Of a stretch of DNA of 5,677 nucleotides, positions 4,477 through 5,677 are shown one piece after another (within the stretch, counting starts at the first letter, position 1; every line of letters begins with the position of its first letter). The notes beneath the pieces are model-generated. The model was not told where the DNA came from. It ran no database searches and was given only the letters and a program-made list of their open reading frames with translations. The DNA lies in the NCBI GenBank assembly GCA_000431775.1, contig FR888173.1, positions 1 through 5,677 of the forward strand. Direction: 5' to 3'. The DNA comes from Clostridium sp. CAG:413 (GTDB lineage: Bacteria > Bacillota > Clostridia > Oscillospirales > Acutalibacteraceae). Both the position numbers and the translations under genes were made by a program.

Positions 4477-5611
4477 GTTTTTCGCTCCTGATCTCGTCGG
4501 CTCGCTCGGCAATGAACCGAGCCGTGTATTCGCTCATCTCGCACAGATATTTCGGCGCAAGGTCAAACCTGCCCGTCTCGCACTTGCACGCCGCCGCGCA
4601 GACGGGGCAAAGCGGGCGCAGCTTGCAGTTAACGCACTCGGCGGGGGTCCGTATCTCGGCGGTCGCCTCTCTCACCTCGCGCCAGCACTCCGCAAGCCCC
4701 GGCTCCAAGGCATTTCGGCTCTCGCCGTTTATCATGCCGCAGGGATTCACATTGCCGAGGCGGTCGACCCACAACGCCGACCTGCCCGCACGGCAGCGCA
4801 CTCCCCGCTCGGCCTCGATATCGTCGACGCATTCGCTTTCACTGTCAAAAAACGCATCCAGATTATCCGCACGGCGCAGGAATTCCTCCTCGCCGAGGGT
4901 CAACAGCGAATATTTCACTCTGTAGTAAGCCGCCTGCTCGGGAGTGAATCTCGCGGGATTTGAGCCGACGCTGCCCGCATCACGCCGCACAGGCGGATAC
5001 ATATAGGTCGTCAGCTTCATATTAAGCCCCATGTCGGCGGTCAGGCGGCAAAGCCGCTCGATATCGCCGCAGTTATCGGGCGTCACGCTGCAGTTTATCT
5101 TAACATCGACACCGATATCCTGCATTCTCCTGATGTTGGCGATGACCTTTTCAAATGCGGGCACTCCGCAAAGGCTGCCGTATGTTCCGTTATCCGCACC
5201 GTAGAGCGAAATATTAAGCTTCGTCGGCGGTAGCTCCTCAAAAAGGCGGGCGATCCTGTCGCCGAGAAGCGAGCCGTTGGTATTTATCGAGATAACGAAG
5301 CCCATGCGCTTCAGGGCGGTGTATATCTCGGGGAAATCCGGCCTTGAGAGCGGCTCGCCTCCCGTTATCAGCAGGAATATCACGCCGAGCTCCTGCGCCT
5401 GTCTGCCGAGGGATATCCATTGCTCGGCGCTGAGCTCGCCGCAGCGGGAGGCACCTGCGGAGTGAATGTAGCACATCTTGCAGTTAAAATTGCAGCCCGA
5501 GGTCAGCTCAAAGGTCGCCGAAGCGGGTATACCGAGGCTCGCACAGCGGGCATTTAGATATCTCGATATCATCGGCTCGGCCGAGGGGCGTTCAGCCCTT
5601 ATTTTCTCCAT
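4463..5611 (-). CDS. Radical SAM/SPASM peptide-modifying enzyme
   Basis: The enzyme has 382 residues. C40-x3-C44-x2-C47 (CNFNCKMC) binds the 4Fe-4S cluster that splits S-adenosylmethionine, and TGGEP at 83-87 is the usual SAM-contact motif. A barrel of about 200 residues follows (ISINTNG at 107-113, LNISLYG at 132-138). The C-terminus is a SPASM domain for extra iron-sulfur clusters: C273-x12-G-x4-C291, then C326-x2-C329-x5-C335-x2-C338-x3-C342, C344 and C357. Such enzymes make cross-links or other changes on ribosomal peptides with help from a PqqD-like partner, which here is the next gene. ATG 5611 has GGAGG seven bases upstream (5619-5623) and overlaps the preceding gene by 13 bases. The C335-x2-C338 spacing differs from the usual x3. 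Substrate and reaction cannot be read from sequence. Confidence 0.93.
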   Translation of the reverse strand: MEKIRAERPSAEPMISRYLNARCASLGIPASATFELTSGCNFNCKMCYIHSAGASRCGELSAEQWISLGRQAQELGVIFLLITGGEPLSRPDFPEIYTALKRMGFVISINTNGSLLGDRIARLFEELPPTKLNISLYGADNGTYGSLCGVPAFEKVIANIRRMQDIGVDVKINCSVTPDNCGDIERLCRLTADMGLNMKLTTYMYPPVRRDAGSVGSNPARFTPEQAAYYRVKYSLLTLGEEEFLRRADNLDAFFDSESECVDDIEAERGVRCRAGRSALWVDRLGNVNPCGMINGESRNALEPGLAECWREVREATAEIRTPAECVNCKLRPLCPVCAAACKCETGRFDLAPKYLCEMSEYTARFIAERADEIRSEKHEDQ

Positions 5612-5677
5612 AAAGCAGCCTCCAGCGCTTCAACGCTTCTCTCATCGGGTGTGCAGACCAGCCGCACCACGGGCACC
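5599..5677 (-). CDS. C-terminal tail of the upstream operon gene (runs off the right edge)
   Basis: The last 25 codons read VPVVRLVCTPDERSVEALEA then ALWRK and a TAA at 5599-5601. The frame overlaps the radical SAM start by 13 bases, so it is a true neighbour in the operon. The pattern of a short beta strand, Cys-x-Pro-Asp and a final helix resembles the end of HPr-kinase/PEP-carboxykinase-like proteins that often sit beside PqqD and radical SAM genes. Twenty-five residues are too few to name it. Confidence 0.6.
   Translation of the reverse strand, partial: VPVVRLVCTPDERSVEALEAALWRK

Noticed and set aside
1..5677. CRISPR arrays, tRNA or rRNA genes, insertion-sequence ends
   Set aside because: I saw no spaced repeat series, no tRNA-like cloverleaf, no rRNA-like stretch and no transposase reading frame. 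The only large repeat is the in-frame tandem duplication.

Overview
The window looks like low-to-medium GC Firmicutes DNA, most likely a gut Clostridia of the Oscillospiraceae/Ruminococcaceae kind. The reasons are GGAGG-type ribosome sites, sigma-A-like promoters, two lipobox proteins, a DUF4428-type zinc-ribbon protein and a PqqD/radical-SAM pair. No species marker is present. Every gene I can support lies on the minus strand, so the order of transcription runs from high to low coordinates. No gene-free stretch reaches 300 bases.

Right part (about 4170-5677): a tightly packed operon. It holds the tail of an unidentified gene, a radical SAM/SPASM enzyme and a PqqD-like peptide-binding protein, with 13- and 14-base overlaps, and closes with a strong terminator. 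It is much richer in G+C than the left part: my hand counts give 43/60 at 4561-4620 and 35/60 at 5041-5100, against 20/60 at 2641-2700. It is probably the 3' end of a peptide-modification (RiPP-like) cluster whose other genes lie beyond the right edge.

Middle part (about 3170-4130): a broken gene with a good promoter, ribosome site and terminator. Its 5' part encodes two membrane helices. Its 3' end, in another frame, looks like the last helix of a LuxR-type DNA-binding domain. I read it as a membrane sensor/LuxR regulator that lost its middle by deletion. Next comes a lone, degenerate receiver-like protein with Glu in place of the phosphorylated Asp. In front of it are two possible promoters and a perfect 7+7 palindrome that looks like an operator.

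Left part (1-3132): a 299-residue lipoprotein, a short remnant ORF that lacks a start, then a zinc-ribbon protein with a calcium-loop-like motif. One base after the zinc-ribbon stop comes a second lipoprotein that appears to start with TTG and carries an in-frame 66-residue tandem duplication. At the left edge is the start of an unidentified gene.

Two points stand out. One is the operator-controlled degenerate receiver next to a collapsed membrane/LuxR regulator. The other is the coupled zinc-ribbon/lipoprotein pair with its internal duplication. The radical SAM/PqqD pair belongs to a known class, but its substrate cannot be seen here.
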